Shown piece after piece: positions 17,301 to 25,188 of a DNA stretch of 64,000 nucleotides. The stretch is from Paenibacillus durus (GTDB taxonomy: Bacteria > Bacillota > Bacilli > Paenibacillales > Paenibacillaceae). Every line of letters begins with the position of its first letter. The first letter of the stretch is position 1. Below the pieces are notes generated by a model. It saw only the letters and a program-made list of their open reading frames with translations. It made no database searches and had not been told where the DNA came from. The position numbers were made by a program, and so were the translations under genes. The stretch lies in assembly GCF_000756615.1 (NCBI RefSeq), contig NZ_CP009288.1, forward strand, positions 4,216,001 through 4,280,000, written 5' to 3'.

Positions 17301-20019
17301 TCCGTCCGGCTTCATCGGTCTTGATGTCCAGCACCCGACCTACGCTGTCGGTCACCTGCTGCAAGTAGCCGCGCGCATCATAGTTTAAGACGATCCGACG
17401 GCCGAACTCATCCTCGATGCGGGTCAGACGGTACGGCCTGGCTGCTTCCTCCTGCGGCGAAGCCTGCTGAACATCACCTTTCTGCGGAAGCGGTTTGTTT
17501 ATACGATACCCAAGGCCCCGTATCTCCTGCGACTCCTCTGCTATCCTGTGCTGGACCTCTGCCCTCTTCAGCGCTGCTGACGGGCGATTCGCTGCGATCA
17601 CAGACTCGAAGACATACGTCAGGCGGCTTTCTTCCTCCACCATCGCATATCCGGTTCCCTTGCGGCGCAGGGTGAGCCGTTCTTTCGGGTTCCGCGTTTC
17701 CATCAAGCCCCGGTGCAAGCGCTCAAATCCGGCTGCTCGCCCATCCGCTAACAGCACGCCGATGCAGTCGTCCAGCACCTCCAGCCGCATATCGAAGCTG
17801 TGATGCACGCCATGACCGAGCAAGCCCCGGTGACCGCTGTCGCTGATCCAGCGCCGATCCCATTGGAGCGGCAGCGGACCCGGAAAGGCAAAATCGGTCG
17901 CCTCGCTCATCATCCGTCCGGTGATCAGATCGACCGGTTCGAAGCCCCATTTACAGAAACGGTCCCCAAGGCCCTTGGTACACTCGAATTTCTTCAACAC
18001 TTTATGGTTGAACTTGGTAAGCGCCTTCTTCGCGCCAGATTTCTCCAGCGCCTTGTCAAGCAGCGCCTTGCTCTTCTCCGCCAGCTTCTGCTGCATCGCG
18101 GTCAGTTTCTTGGCCAGCAGGTCCTTCAAGGCATCGGCCTGGCCCTTCAGCTTCCGCGCTCCAGTCAGCACTTTGTTCAGTGAGTTTTTGCCGAACAGAA
18201 CAGCCCTTTTTGCTGCGGCCCGGCCGATTTTCCCGGCCATTTTCCCCGCAAGCTTACCTCCTGCTTTCACCGCCGCCTTGGCCGCTACCTTCGCCGCACC
18301 CTTCGCCGCCAGCTTCGCTGCGCCAAACGCCGCGCCCCCGAAAGGCAGCATCGTGCCGATGGATAACGCCGCCCCGAAAAAGTCGCCCCGGCAGAGGCTC
18401 ACGATCGCGCTTGCCGCTCCCGCGATGACGCCAAGTCCCGGCACCATGCTCAGTACATCCAGCGCGGTGCCCAGCTTCTCCAGGAAGCCGTCCCGCTCCT
18501 TGTCGCTTTTGGCTTGCTCCGCCTCCGGATTGCTTAAGGGCTCGAAGGATTGCCGCTCGCTTCCCTCCATCGTCACCTCCGGCCCTGTCACATCGGTCGT
18601 GTCGTTTAAGATCAGGCTGCTTTGTCCGCCGGCGATCCACAGCTCTTCTTCCGCTTCCGCCCGAAACGTCTTCAGCTCGCTAAAGGCCAGCTCCTGTTCC
18701 GCCGTCAACACGATGTCTTTGTCGCTTTGCAGCGTGATGCCGCCTTCTTCCCCGATGGTGACGAATAGCGCGCCTTCCTTCGCCGTAAACGAAATATCTG
18801 TCGTTCCCAGCTCAAATTCCTTCCCCCCGCCGGTAGCAAACGATTTGACGGTGGAGTCGGCCATTTTCTTGTTTGCTTTCTCCGCCGCCTCCCCTTGTGG
18901 GGAGAACGGGGTGCGGACCGACTGGATCAGCATCGCGTCCGCTTCCTCATTGCTCGGGAAATACAGCTTGATCCTCGAGCCGATTGGCGGCATGGCGTGA
19001 AAGATGTGGCTCGTTGGGGAGGAATATGGAAACCAGACCGCTTCCTGCTCCGGTTGGTCTTCGTCGATATCCAGATGCACCTTCGCTTTCTTGACTCCGA
19101 TGGCGAGGATGCGCCCCTCCATGGCCAATCCTGCCAGGTTTTCGTTGTAGCGCTTATTTTGGCGAAGTCCTGCGGGCGTCGTACACAAGTATGTAAACTC
19201 CAACATCCCTTTGTTCAGTTGGCCTTCTACCCCCGCGACCACAAACCGGCGTCCGGCCGCTTCTACTTCGGACCCAAGCTCGAGCCACTGATCCATTCGC
19301 ACCGTAAAGCGGGTAAAGTCCTGCTCCTGGAAGCCCTCGACCCCCGTTTGCACAGCGGTCAGGAACGACTCTACGTCATGCTCAATCCGGTACAATCCTT
19401 CTTCCAGCTTCACCTGCTGCTTTACCGTCGGCGTGCCGATCCATACCCTCGGCTCATGGGTGCTGACATCCGGCGTCACCACGGCCCCCGCATGGGAAGC
19501 CACCCGCTGAATAAAATCCCAGTCGGTCTCTTCGTACTGGAGCAGCAGATCGCCAATCGAAGCTCCGTGCTCAAAGGCATCGATTTCCAGAAAATCGCCG
19601 CCCGGATACGCATGGATCACTTCTTTCAGCACATCGGTATACGCCATATCCGCATGCTGGAAGGAACGGCTTATCCGCTTGACATCCATCTGATAGGAAT
19701 GCGAAATGATGTCCACCCGGACAGTCCATACATCGTTGAAGCGATCCGCCTGAATGTCGTGCAGCTGGCCTAAAAACAGCGGGTAATCCGCCTGCCCTTC
19801 CCGAACCGCATACAGCCCGGCTCGGTCGCGGCTGCTGCCTTGCCGTACCAGCTCATGGCTGTCCTCCTCGCCCATGACGCCCTGAAGCTGCAAGACCGCA
19901 TGCATGCCGGGGAATCGCTTCAGCTTCACTTCCTCAAGCCGCAGCTTTCCATACGGCCACTTGAGCGCGATGTCCTGCACGGTCAAGCCTGACAGGCGCC
20001 CCCATTCATTTCCTAACAC
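14371..20019 (-). CDS. VgrG-Rhs fusion toxin with HNH-like C-terminal tip (full length)
   Basis: The 1882-residue protein joins a VgrG-like spike to an Rhs shell. In order: gp27-like part with QYEETDWDFIQRVASHAG (about 165-182); OB-fold region (about 315-385); gp5-like beta stretch (420-470); hydrophobic segment LDVLSMVPGLGVIAGAASAI (about 535-555) and an Ala/Lys-rich stretch; coil; DUF6531 (about 710); YD repeats (800-1600); Rhs core ending SPHEGMYTQQDPIGLAGG; and a variable tip of about 130 residues. The tip has GDIHHGFPEQF and KKQHTKKPGIHT, suggesting an HNH/endonuclease VII-type metal nuclease. The shell should encapsulate the tip until delivery. The gene sits between the PAAR-like and SUKH immunity genes. 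A broken copy lies at 4020-9258. The exact toxin family is uncertain. Confidence 0.88.
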   Translation of the reverse strand: MLGNEWGRLSGLTVQDIALKWPYGKLRLEEVKLKRFPGMHAVLQLQGVMGEEDSHELVRQGSSRDRAGLYAVREGQADYPLFLGQLHDIQADRFNDVWTVRVDIISHSYQMDVKRISRSFQHADMAYTDVLKEVIHAYPGGDFLEIDAFEHGASIGDLLLQYEETDWDFIQRVASHAGAVVTPDVSTHEPRVWIGTPTVKQQVKLEEGLYRIEHDVESFLTAVQTGVEGFQEQDFTRFTVRMDQWLELGSEVEAAGRRFVVAGVEGQLNKGMLEFTYLCTTPAGLRQNKRYNENLAGLAMEGRILAIGVKKAKVHLDIDEDQPEQEAVWFPYSSPTSHIFHAMPPIGSRIKLYFPSNEEADAMLIQSVRTPFSPQGEAAEKANKKMADSTVKSFATGGGKEFELGTTDISFTAKEGALFVTIGEEGGITLQSDKDIVLTAEQELAFSELKTFRAEAEEELWIAGGQSSLILNDTTDVTGPEVTMEGSERQSFEPLSNPEAEQAKSDKERDGFLEKLGTALDVLSMVPGLGVIAGAASAIVSLCRGDFFGAALSIGTMLPFGGAAFGAAKLAAKGAAKVAAKAAVKAGGKLAGKMAGKIGRAAAKRAVLFGKNSLNKVLTGARKLKGQADALKDLLAKKLTAMQQKLAEKSKALLDKALEKSGAKKALTKFNHKVLKKFECTKGLGDRFCKWGFEPVDLITGRMMSEATDFAFPGPLPLQWDRRWISDSGHRGLLGHGVHHSFDMRLEVLDDCIGVLLADGRAAGFERLHRGLMETRNPKERLTLRRKGTGYAMVEEESRLTYVFESVIAANRPSAALKRAEVQHRIAEESQEIRGLGYRINKPLPQKGDVQQASPQEEAARPYRLTRIEDEFGRRIVLNYDARGYLQQVTDSVGRVLDIKTDEAGRITKVIHVYHPHPNNTFSEQREVLVQYRYNEAGDLVAVTDALGQITEMYYDQHLMLRKKDRNGYSFHWRYDGPTTGARCVHTYGDDGLLEGRIAYHDGWNETTNSQGHATRYDYNPEHYCIRIVDPLGGVVEYAYSELGEVVSETDADGRLTRYTYDEHGHMMSVIDPDGSEWALEYDEAGRIVKMTDPEGGIRIWQYDEQGRVSKITEADQTATLLAYDERHRISEVKSPQGTVTKLAYDGQDNLIQVTLPDGTSGKWTYNHRGECVQETNPLGAKQMFVYDALGRVVRAELPDGNVIRLQYNAYEEVVLAEDNQHRVAFGYTPLGKLTWREEKGKRIELAYNNEEELTEVINERGERYVLKHDANGNIVGETGFDGIERRYIRSVSGRLEKVERPSGRWTAYGHDIMGRVTKVEYSDGLVETFGYNGIGELLETANPYTTVKLERDPAGRVLKEWRDPYWVASQYDEVGNRTEVTSSLGAHITMERDLLGQVSRMQAQRDGGSNASPATAAPWAAQMTYNALGQEIERLLPGGVVSEWQYDVAGRPEQHSVKTGGRETRKRRYEWNANYRLKSMVNDLTGHKTQYNYDDFGNLIGATNPFDKIFRMADDVGNLYSSGHKTDRKYSPGGRLLEFEGTHYSYDEEGNLVEKIEPDGTHWRYEYYGNGMMSKVVRPDGKEVTFSYDPLGRRIEKVYDGVKTSFVWDGNNILHEWKEAAPDNLTTWVFEDGTFSPAAKLTAEGQYSIVTDHIGTPVEMYNETGERVWACELDIYGRVQNFDLQGARGACPFRYPGQYEDEETGLYYNRFRYYSPHEGMYTQQDPIGLAGGIRLYGYVDDPNVWVDEFGLAKTSTSKLQKWWKMFTGKNATGDIHHGFPEQFKDMFDDMAGINVNDPKYFFDLSKKQHTKKPGIHTNSSKLGKNWNSVWKNILNEAKVEFPNASKQEMKVYFEMVLDNMAKKSKINSRSATSIKNVPCRR

Positions 20020-20048
20020 GTCTTTCCCCCCTCGATCGCCGGATGATG

Positions 20049-20450
20049 CTACGCTTTTTTCTGCCCGTCATCGGCGATGTAGATGACTCCCTCTGCATGC
20101 TTCGTACACATGATATACGAATCGCTGGTTAACACGGCTTTTCCGTCAATGAGCGCATCCGCTTTCCCGTTCATCCACTCCATGTTCACTTGCGGTTCGC
20201 ACGGCTTGTCCAGCGCTTCGCATACGCCGAAGGTGGCCGGGATGTTGACGACGGCTTTGCTGTCCGCCACGTTCATCAGCGGCTGCCCCTGAATATAGGC
20301 GCCATGACAGGTCGGCAAATTAAGCAGATTGGGATTGCTGCCGCACTGGCATTCCAGTATCGCTCCCCTCACCACATAGCTGGCTTCCGCTCCCGCCGCC
20401 GCCTCCACGCTGGGGGGGCTAGGTTTTCTGAACGCTATAAAGCTTGCCAT
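20049..20450 (-). CDS. PAAR-like protein (DUF4280)
   Basis: The 133-residue protein has YVVRGAILECQCGSNPNLLNL, a paired Cys pattern (CQCG, TCHGAYI), ADSKAVVNIPATFGVC and C-terminal VLTSDSYIMCTKHAEGVIYI, which match the DUF4280 family. DUF4280 proteins are considered PAAR-like caps that sharpen a VgrG spike and bind a metal through Cys and His. A good ribosome site (GGAGGGATAAC) precedes the ATG. It lies immediately upstream of the VgrG-Rhs gene, 29 nt apart, as expected for cap and cargo genes. Confidence 0.85.
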   Translation of the reverse strand: MASFIAFRKPSPPSVEAAAGAEASYVVRGAILECQCGSNPNLLNLPTCHGAYIQGQPLMNVADSKAVVNIPATFGVCEALDKPCEPQVNMEWMNGKADALIDGKAVLTSDSYIMCTKHAEGVIYIADDGQKKA

Positions 20451-20519
20451 TTGTTATCCCTCCTTCATGCTTTCTTCGCAAGCGTTGCCGGTTTATCGTC
20501 TTTTACTTCGCGCTTTGCT

Positions 20520-21011
20520 TCAGGCAAGCTCTACCGGGGTGAAGTGAAGCCCTGTAAATCCCCGTCTTTGCAGACTTTCCGCTACATCCAGACGGACGAT
20601 CAGGATATCTTCCTTCACTCCCGCCACGCGAAAGATGCGCTCCCGCCTCACTTTGGTTTCCGCCAGCACCAGCGGTCTCAAGGCTCCGCTTGCATCCACT
20701 TGCGTTCTTTCGGATAAGCAGTCCGCTACGCCTGGCTCCATAAACCAGTAGATGTCCTGACGCTGGGTGCTGCGTCCTGTTAGGACGGCGGAATAAAAAC
20801 GGAGGAAGCGATCGTACTTCTCCAGCAAGCCTTTCATCCGATCCGATACGAGCCAACGGGGATGGTCGATGAAGTCGAGATAGACCGGTTGTTCCCCGTC
20901 GTCCTTCACAAATACAATATTTCGCTCGTCAATCTCCATGTCCCGGCTGACTTGTTCCAAACGCAAACTATCGAAAAACCGCTTGTCCTGCTGCAATCGA
21001 AAGTAATACAC
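20520..21011 (-). CDS. Imm11/DUF1629-like protein of the VgrG operon
   Basis: A GTG at 21011 with GGAAGGAG seven bases upstream is the best start, giving 163 residues (VYYFRLQQDKRFFDSLRL); the longer frame from 21074 overlaps the previous gene and has no ribosome site. The C-terminal half reads LVLAETKVRRERIFRV, EDILIVRLDVAESLQRRGF and GLHFTPVE, a pattern similar to Imm11 (DUF1629) immunity-type proteins. Its place between the pentapeptide-repeat and PAAR-like genes could instead mean an adaptor or chaperone for loading cargo. No signal peptide or membrane segment. Confidence 0.5.
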   Translation of the reverse strand: MYYFRLQQDKRFFDSLRLEQVSRDMEIDERNIVFVKDDGEQPVYLDFIDHPRWLVSDRMKGLLEKYDRFLRFYSAVLTGRSTQRQDIYWFMEPGVADCLSERTQVDASGALRPLVLAETKVRRERIFRVAGVKEDILIVRLDVAESLQRRGFTGLHFTPVELA

Positions 21012-21039
21012 CTGCCTGCTCCTTCCCCCTGTGCGTGGT

Positions 21040-22170
21040 CTATGGGCGAACTTCCGCCAATTGCCCCGTCTCATCCTCTTCCATCCAGATGACCTGCCGT
21101 TTCTGCTCTTCGCTTAACGCAAATTGCGCGGCATCCTGCAAGATGATCTTGGCTCCCTGCAGATTGGCGCCCTGAAAGTTGGCACCCTCTAGGTCCGCAA
21201 ACAGCAGGTTCGCCCCTTGCAAATTCGCTTGCGTAAAATTCACGCCGAAGGTCCCCAGGATTTGCCCTTCCAGGATCAGCGGCTGTCCGCCTGCCGCATG
21301 CCAGAAATTCGCTCCTTGCAGGTCGCAATGGCTGAAATTGGCATCATAGAGCACGCTTTGGCTCAGATCGACGCCCTGCATGTTGCTGCGGGAAAAATCG
21401 ACCCCTGCGCATATGCTTTTGTTGAGGCGGCTTCCCGCCAGGTTAGCGCCTGTTAAGTGACTATAGCCCAAATCGGCGCTTTCGTAGTTGCCGCCGCTCA
21501 AATCCAGGTTGCGCCAGTCCTGGTAGCGGTGAAGCGAACCGTCCCGCTGCTCCAGCCGGGCACGGATGGCCGCAGCGTCTTTGTCTCGCCGTTCTTCTAC
21601 CCAGACGTCCTCGCTTAGATCCATATATTCGCCTGCACGAATGCGGAAGATCTCGGCGCGCCGGACCTGTTGAAACTCCGGAAGCCCCACGATGCGCGGA
21701 GCCGCCGCACGAACGAGACTGATCACATAGTGTCCGGCTATGGAAATGTCTTCCAACCAGACGCGATCGGTTTCCAGCGGCAAGATTTCGCTTCCATAGC
21801 TTTTGCGCGACGCCTCGATAGCGTTTCGGTAGGTTTCCAGGTGGGTGTACAGCCACGACGCTTCGTGCAGTTCGATGCAGGCCGCCCGGTCCAGATACCA
21901 GGTGTCGTCATACGCTTCCAGGCTGCACATGAGTTTTCCCTGCCCTAACCAGGAACGCAAATACGAAACGTGTAGGTAGGCGATGGGCCGCTTGTGTCCG
22001 GCTTCCTGCATCGCGTGAATGCGAAGACACAGCTTGCGAAAGGGCTCGATCCACTCCTTGGTATGCGCATGAGCTTGCGCGCGAACCTCTGCGCCGATTT
22101 GCCGGATCATCGCTTCCCGCTGCTGCGCGACATCTTGCGTAAGCCATTGTTTCAACGCATCCTGCTGCAA
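21040..22170 (-). CDS. Pentapeptide-repeat protein of the VgrG operon
   Basis: The 376-residue protein has an N-terminal helical domain of about 210 residues (MQQDALKQWLTQDVAQQREAM) and a C-terminal run of A(D/N)LXX repeats: NLDLSGGNYESADLGYSHL, GANLAGSRL, GVDFSRSNMQGVDLSQSVL, ANFSHCDLQGANF, ANLQGANLLFADLEGANF and ANLQGAKI. This forms a right-handed quadrilateral beta-helix. Pentapeptide-repeat proteins occur beside VgrG/PAAR genes as adaptors or effectors; the role here is inferred from context only. It lies 15 nt downstream of the VgrG gene. Confidence 0.85.
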   Translation of the reverse strand: MQQDALKQWLTQDVAQQREAMIRQIGAEVRAQAHAHTKEWIEPFRKLCLRIHAMQEAGHKRPIAYLHVSYLRSWLGQGKLMCSLEAYDDTWYLDRAACIELHEASWLYTHLETYRNAIEASRKSYGSEILPLETDRVWLEDISIAGHYVISLVRAAAPRIVGLPEFQQVRRAEIFRIRAGEYMDLSEDVWVEERRDKDAAAIRARLEQRDGSLHRYQDWRNLDLSGGNYESADLGYSHLTGANLAGSRLNKSICAGVDFSRSNMQGVDLSQSVLYDANFSHCDLQGANFWHAAGGQPLILEGQILGTFGVNFTQANLQGANLLFADLEGANFQGANLQGAKIILQDAAQFALSEEQKRQVIWMEEDETGQLAEVRP

Positions 22171-22184
22171 TGGTTTTTCTCTCC

Positions 22185-23675
22185 TTAATTGTTATGGACT
22201 TGCGTTCCCTTCACATCGACGCGGTCTTCGAGCACCACGGAGCTGCCCTTGCACGTCATCTCTAATTTTTCCTGGGCGGTGATCGTGATTTTTTTCGAGG
22301 CCAACATCACTTCTTCCGTCGCTTTCACCGTCACGTTTTTGCTGCTGACAATGGAAATGCCGTCTGCATCGCTGAGCATAATGGACACGCCATCGCCCGT
22401 GATCAGGATATGATCAGGAGCGAGCACGATCATCTTGCCGTTCTTGGTCTTGATGGTTTTGATACTCGGATCTTCCATCGGATCGCTTCCACCGCCGCTT
22501 GCTGATGCCGTGCCGCCGCTCGATGCTCCTGCCATGCCGACGCTTTGCCCTCCGCTTGGCGATGCCGGTTCCGCTTTCGGTTTCGGCACGGAGCTGATTG
22601 CAATGACATCCTCTTCTTTATGCGTTGGAAAATAGACGCGCACATCGTCGCCGATCTCCGGCATGCAATACCAGCCCGCATTGTCTTCCGAAGCGTAGAT
22701 GGTCGAGTACGGAAACCAGAACGCTGTGCCCGCGTCTTGCTCGGGATCGATGTTCAGGTGCGCTTGAATCCGATCTTTGGCTACCGCAATCACTTTGCCC
22801 TGCAGTGAGACCCCGACGATGGCCATGTTATATTGCTTTCGCCGGCTCAAGCCCAGCCGCGTGCCTAAGAAGTACGTATGCTTTAACAGCCCGTCCTTCA
22901 GATCCGTTCTGACTTCGCTTACGACAAGCTGCTGGTTGTCGAACGCAACCTCCATGCCGATGTCGAATACTTGATCGGTCTCCACTTCATAGAAGATGCA
23001 ATCGCTCTCGCTCAATTCCGGCACTTGTCCCTGCACGGACAGCTGATACAGCTCCATCCGTTTATGTATCCGGTAATGGTAAGCGTTAACTTCCCCCTTA
23101 AAACCAGGCTCCGGAATGCCAAAGTGCACCTTCGGGGAATCAAAGCCGATCGCCGGCACAAGTCCGGTGTTAAAGTGGGATGCCAACCGTTTCAATAATT
23201 CCCAGTCGGTCTCCCGGTACTGTAAAATCATGCGGCCAATAGCAGCACCATTCGAAGCTTCATCCATAACGTCCGCGTCGTCGTAATCCTGTACGATCTG
23301 ATCCACCAACTGCGCATACGCAAGTCCCGTATCTTGAAATGTACGTTCCTTACGCGTCACATCGAACTGATACGATAGCGATACCGCCTCCATTTCGATA
23401 TGGTATACGTCCCGAACGTGATAGATTTGTATATTCGTGACCATGCCTTGAAACAGGGTTCTCTTCCCGCCTTGTTCCAGCCTTTGCGTAACAGCCACAT
23501 TCATTCGGGCATAATCCATCCCGGCATAACCGGCCTTCTGTTCTTCCGGCACGATGCCCTTCAGACGAAGCGTAGCGTGCTCGTTGATTTGCTGTACAAT
23601 CGTCAGCTCCCGGATCGACTCTAACGCAAACGGCGTGACTTCAATGTCCTGATAAGTCGCATATGATCGTTCCAT
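22185..23675 (-). CDS. VgrG-like spike protein (phage tail / contractile injection type)
   Basis: The start at 23675 (MERSYATYQDIEVTPFALES) overlaps the stop of the preceding gene (TAATG) and follows GAGGGGG, giving 496 residues. The gp27-like segment LQYRETDWELLKRLASHFN, a gp5-like OB region (GVSLQGKVIAVAKDRIQAHL, DVRVYFPTHKEEDV), a Gly/Ser-rich linker (GGQSVGMAGASSGGTASASG) and a C-terminal beta-helix-like tail (KNVTVKATEEVMLASKKITI) define the VgrG/Pvc8 family. It would form the trimeric spike at the tip of a contractile tube. Neither sheath nor tube genes are in the window, so its injector must be encoded elsewhere. Confidence 0.85.
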   Translation of the reverse strand: MERSYATYQDIEVTPFALESIRELTIVQQINEHATLRLKGIVPEEQKAGYAGMDYARMNVAVTQRLEQGGKRTLFQGMVTNIQIYHVRDVYHIEMEAVSLSYQFDVTRKERTFQDTGLAYAQLVDQIVQDYDDADVMDEASNGAAIGRMILQYRETDWELLKRLASHFNTGLVPAIGFDSPKVHFGIPEPGFKGEVNAYHYRIHKRMELYQLSVQGQVPELSESDCIFYEVETDQVFDIGMEVAFDNQQLVVSEVRTDLKDGLLKHTYFLGTRLGLSRRKQYNMAIVGVSLQGKVIAVAKDRIQAHLNIDPEQDAGTAFWFPYSTIYASEDNAGWYCMPEIGDDVRVYFPTHKEEDVIAISSVPKPKAEPASPSGGQSVGMAGASSGGTASASGGGSDPMEDPSIKTIKTKNGKMIVLAPDHILITGDGVSIMLSDADGISIVSSKNVTVKATEEVMLASKKITITAQEKLEMTCKGSSVVLEDRVDVKGTQVHNN

Positions 23676-24313
23676 TATGAATCCCCCTCTTCCCGTTCCA
23701 TCGGGTTGATTTGCAGGGAATCCATGATGCCAAGCGCAATCGGACGCCACTGCTCCTGATATCGCTCCATGCAATTGAGACCGAAGAAGAGCCCTTTCCC
23801 CTCTAGTTCAATGAAAAATATGCCATTATACATCACACCATCCAGCACAGGCACGGTAAATTCATAAAAGCCCATCTTGCGGCCTCCGACCTCGCGCACC
23901 CCTTCTCCCAGCCACTTCGCATTCGGCTGCATCCGTTTGATCAGGAAGCTGAGGTCTTGCACAAACTGTTCCATTTCATTGTTAACCATTCTGTTGTTCG
24001 TGGGATTTACGGTCAGATTAATCTCCAGCGTCTCATCGGTGTAGATGATTTGGGGACGCCGTTCGGCGGGATATTTGATCCTGGCGTACTCCTCCGGCAT
24101 GGGCTCGAAGGAATCCGGCACAAACATGAAGACTTGATCGGGCACTACCTCCGTCTTTTGAAACGTAATAACCTCATCGCCTAGTGTAAGCTCTCCCGCT
24201 TGAATCGCTTGGCTGACGTTTTCAGGGGATAATGCGGCTTTCAACGCCTCTTGCTTCTCCATCTGTTCCTGCTTGCCAATCAGCTCAAGCCATTGCTCGT
24301 CCATATGTTCCAT
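23675..24313 (-). CDS. DcrB/DUF1795-like protein at the head of the VgrG operon
   Basis: The open frame begins at 24499, but AAAGAGGG is seven bases before the ATG at 24313 (MEHMDEQWLELIGKQEQMEK), so that start is preferred (about 212 residues). The C-terminal half (IIYTDETLEINLTVNPTNNR, FVQDLSFLIKRMQPNAKW, YNGIFFIELEGKGLFFGLNC) resembles DcrB/DUF1795 proteins, which recur beside VgrG and Rhs genes and in type VI-like loci, possibly as effector chaperones. The first part is charged and helical. It is the first gene of the operon running to 13833 and overlaps the VgrG start. Confidence 0.65.
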   Translation of the reverse strand: MEHMDEQWLELIGKQEQMEKQEALKAALSPENVSQAIQAGELTLGDEVITFQKTEVVPDQVFMFVPDSFEPMPEEYARIKYPAERRPQIIYTDETLEINLTVNPTNNRMVNNEMEQFVQDLSFLIKRMQPNAKWLGEGVREVGGRKMGFYEFTVPVLDGVMYNGIFFIELEGKGLFFGLNCMERYQEQWRPIALGIMDSLQINPMEREEGDS

Positions 24314-24846
24314 AGGCATCCCTCTTTCCGTTTCCGATTCCGATTGGAATACGTCTTGTCTATTCATAGCTGCAAAAAAACGAAGGGACCGTTCCCCCGC
24401 AGGACGGTCTGTTTGATTTCTCATAAGCAGGAATATAAGCAGCAACTCAAATCCATCGGGCCTGTTGGAAAAACAGGAATTCAAGGAAAAGATTCTCATC
24501 TTATCCTTTGTCTCTTAATATCGGAGGTACGTCACGAGATTTTTAGGGGGATTTAGAAATTACAGTCATAAATTGTAATGAAGCTTTAATTTTATGATAT
24601 TTTTCCTGTTAAGCAACACCGTTTGCCTTCTTCCAGGTAATAAACCGATCCATAGCCTCTCCATTATCACGTGGATCTCCTTAATTTTAGTTGCGCGTGA
24701 CGCCATAAAAAAAATCCTCCTTTGCCTCTACCTGTTTTTGTGAAGAACAGATAGCTCAAAAGAGGACCTCTCGAGGAAATCCTGTGCGTCTGCAAAAGCT
24801 TGTTTGAAGCACACAGGATTCACCTTTGTTCTGGTTTAACAAACAT
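24314..24846. other. Intergenic region upstream of the VgrG operon with hairpins and a gene remnant
   Basis: No intact gene is visible. On the minus strand around 24615-24685 a short frame reads GDPRDNGEAMDRFITWKK and stops after NGVA, which looks like the C-terminal end of a lost gene. A hairpin with arms AATCCTGTG and CACAGGATT lies at 24778-24822. The operon promoter is presumably between 24314 and 24600, but I see no convincing -35/-10 pair. Confidence 0.4.
24707..24766 (-). terminator. Imperfect hairpin with T8 run (minus strand)
   Basis: TCCTCCTTTG...ACCTGTT and AACAG...CAAAAGAGGA form a long imperfect stem. On the minus strand it is followed by eight T (24714-24707). It would stop transcripts coming from the tRNA side before the VgrG operon. 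Confidence 0.55.
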
Positions 24847-24874
24847 AACCCCAAGGGCTAAAACCCTTGGGGTT
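24847..24874 (-). terminator. Terminator behind the tRNA-Leu fragment
   Basis: AACCCCAAGGG pairs perfectly with CCCTTGGGGTT around a six-base loop. It lies 7 bases beyond the tRNA 3' end in the tRNA's direction and is followed by TTATGTTTGTT, so it is probably the original terminator of the tRNA-Leu gene. Confidence 0.75.
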
Positions 24875-24881
24875 ACTAAGA

Positions 24882-24940
24882 TGCCGAGGACCGGGATCGA
24901 ACCGGTACGGTAGTCACCTACCGCAGGATTTTAAGTCCTG
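24882..24940 (-). other. 3' fragment of tRNA-Leu(UAA): attachment-site scar of the integrative element
   Basis: Read on the minus strand, the sequence gives a full anticodon arm (CAGGA, loop CTTAAAA with anticodon UAA, TCCTG), the long variable arm typical of tRNA-Leu (CGGTAG GTGA CTACCG), a T-arm (ACCGG TTCGATC CCGGT) and the 3' acceptor strand CCTCGGC plus discriminator A. The matching 5' acceptor strand (GCCGAGG) and D-arm are absent; unrelated sequence precedes the anticodon arm. This is what is left when a tyrosine-recombinase element inserts into the anticodon-to-3' part of a tRNA gene: the displaced 3' end remains with its terminator, and a complete tRNA should stand at the far end of the element. 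Confidence 0.8.
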
Positions 24941-24987
24941 ATCGCAATTCTGTCCATGACGGAATTTGCAGCCCTGGAAGAGAAAAT

Positions 24988-25034
24988 AAAACCCATGTAA
25001 AACCTTGATACATCAGGGTTTTACACGGGTTTTT
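24988..25034. terminator. Long bidirectional hairpin at the element's left end
   Basis: AAAACCCATGTAAAACC and GGTTTTACACGGGTTTT form a 17-bp stem with one mismatch, followed by TTCGCTTTTTTT on the plus strand and A/T-rich sequence on the other side. It insulates the partition operon from the chromosome. Confidence 0.7.
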
Positions 25035-25103
25035 CGCTTTTTTTCAAGCCCCGCAAGGCTTCCCGGCGATGACCTAAAAAGCGGCCAATTTGGGACGTTG
25101 GGA

Positions 25104-25130
25104 AGAACTTGGAGAGAACCAAACAAGAAC
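25104..25130 (+). repeat. Three AGAAC direct repeats phased at 11 bp upstream of parA
   Basis: AGAAC occurs at 25104, 25115 and 25126, one helical turn apart, about 60 nt before the parA start. Such phased short repeats are typical of binding sites for partition proteins or an autoregulator. Function is inferred. Confidence 0.4.
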
Positions 25131-25188
25131 CAGCCCGCTCCCTGCCATTGACGAATGAACGGAGCAAATGCTCCAGGGAGGGTTTTCT

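Noticed and set aside
23675..24499. The longer start of the DcrB-like gene at 24499
   Set aside because: The extra residues are not family-like, and a ribosome site fits the ATG at 24313.
24882..24975. A complete tRNA-Leu gene
   Set aside because: The 5' acceptor strand and D-arm are missing; only the anticodon-to-3' part is tRNA-like, so it is an attachment scar.
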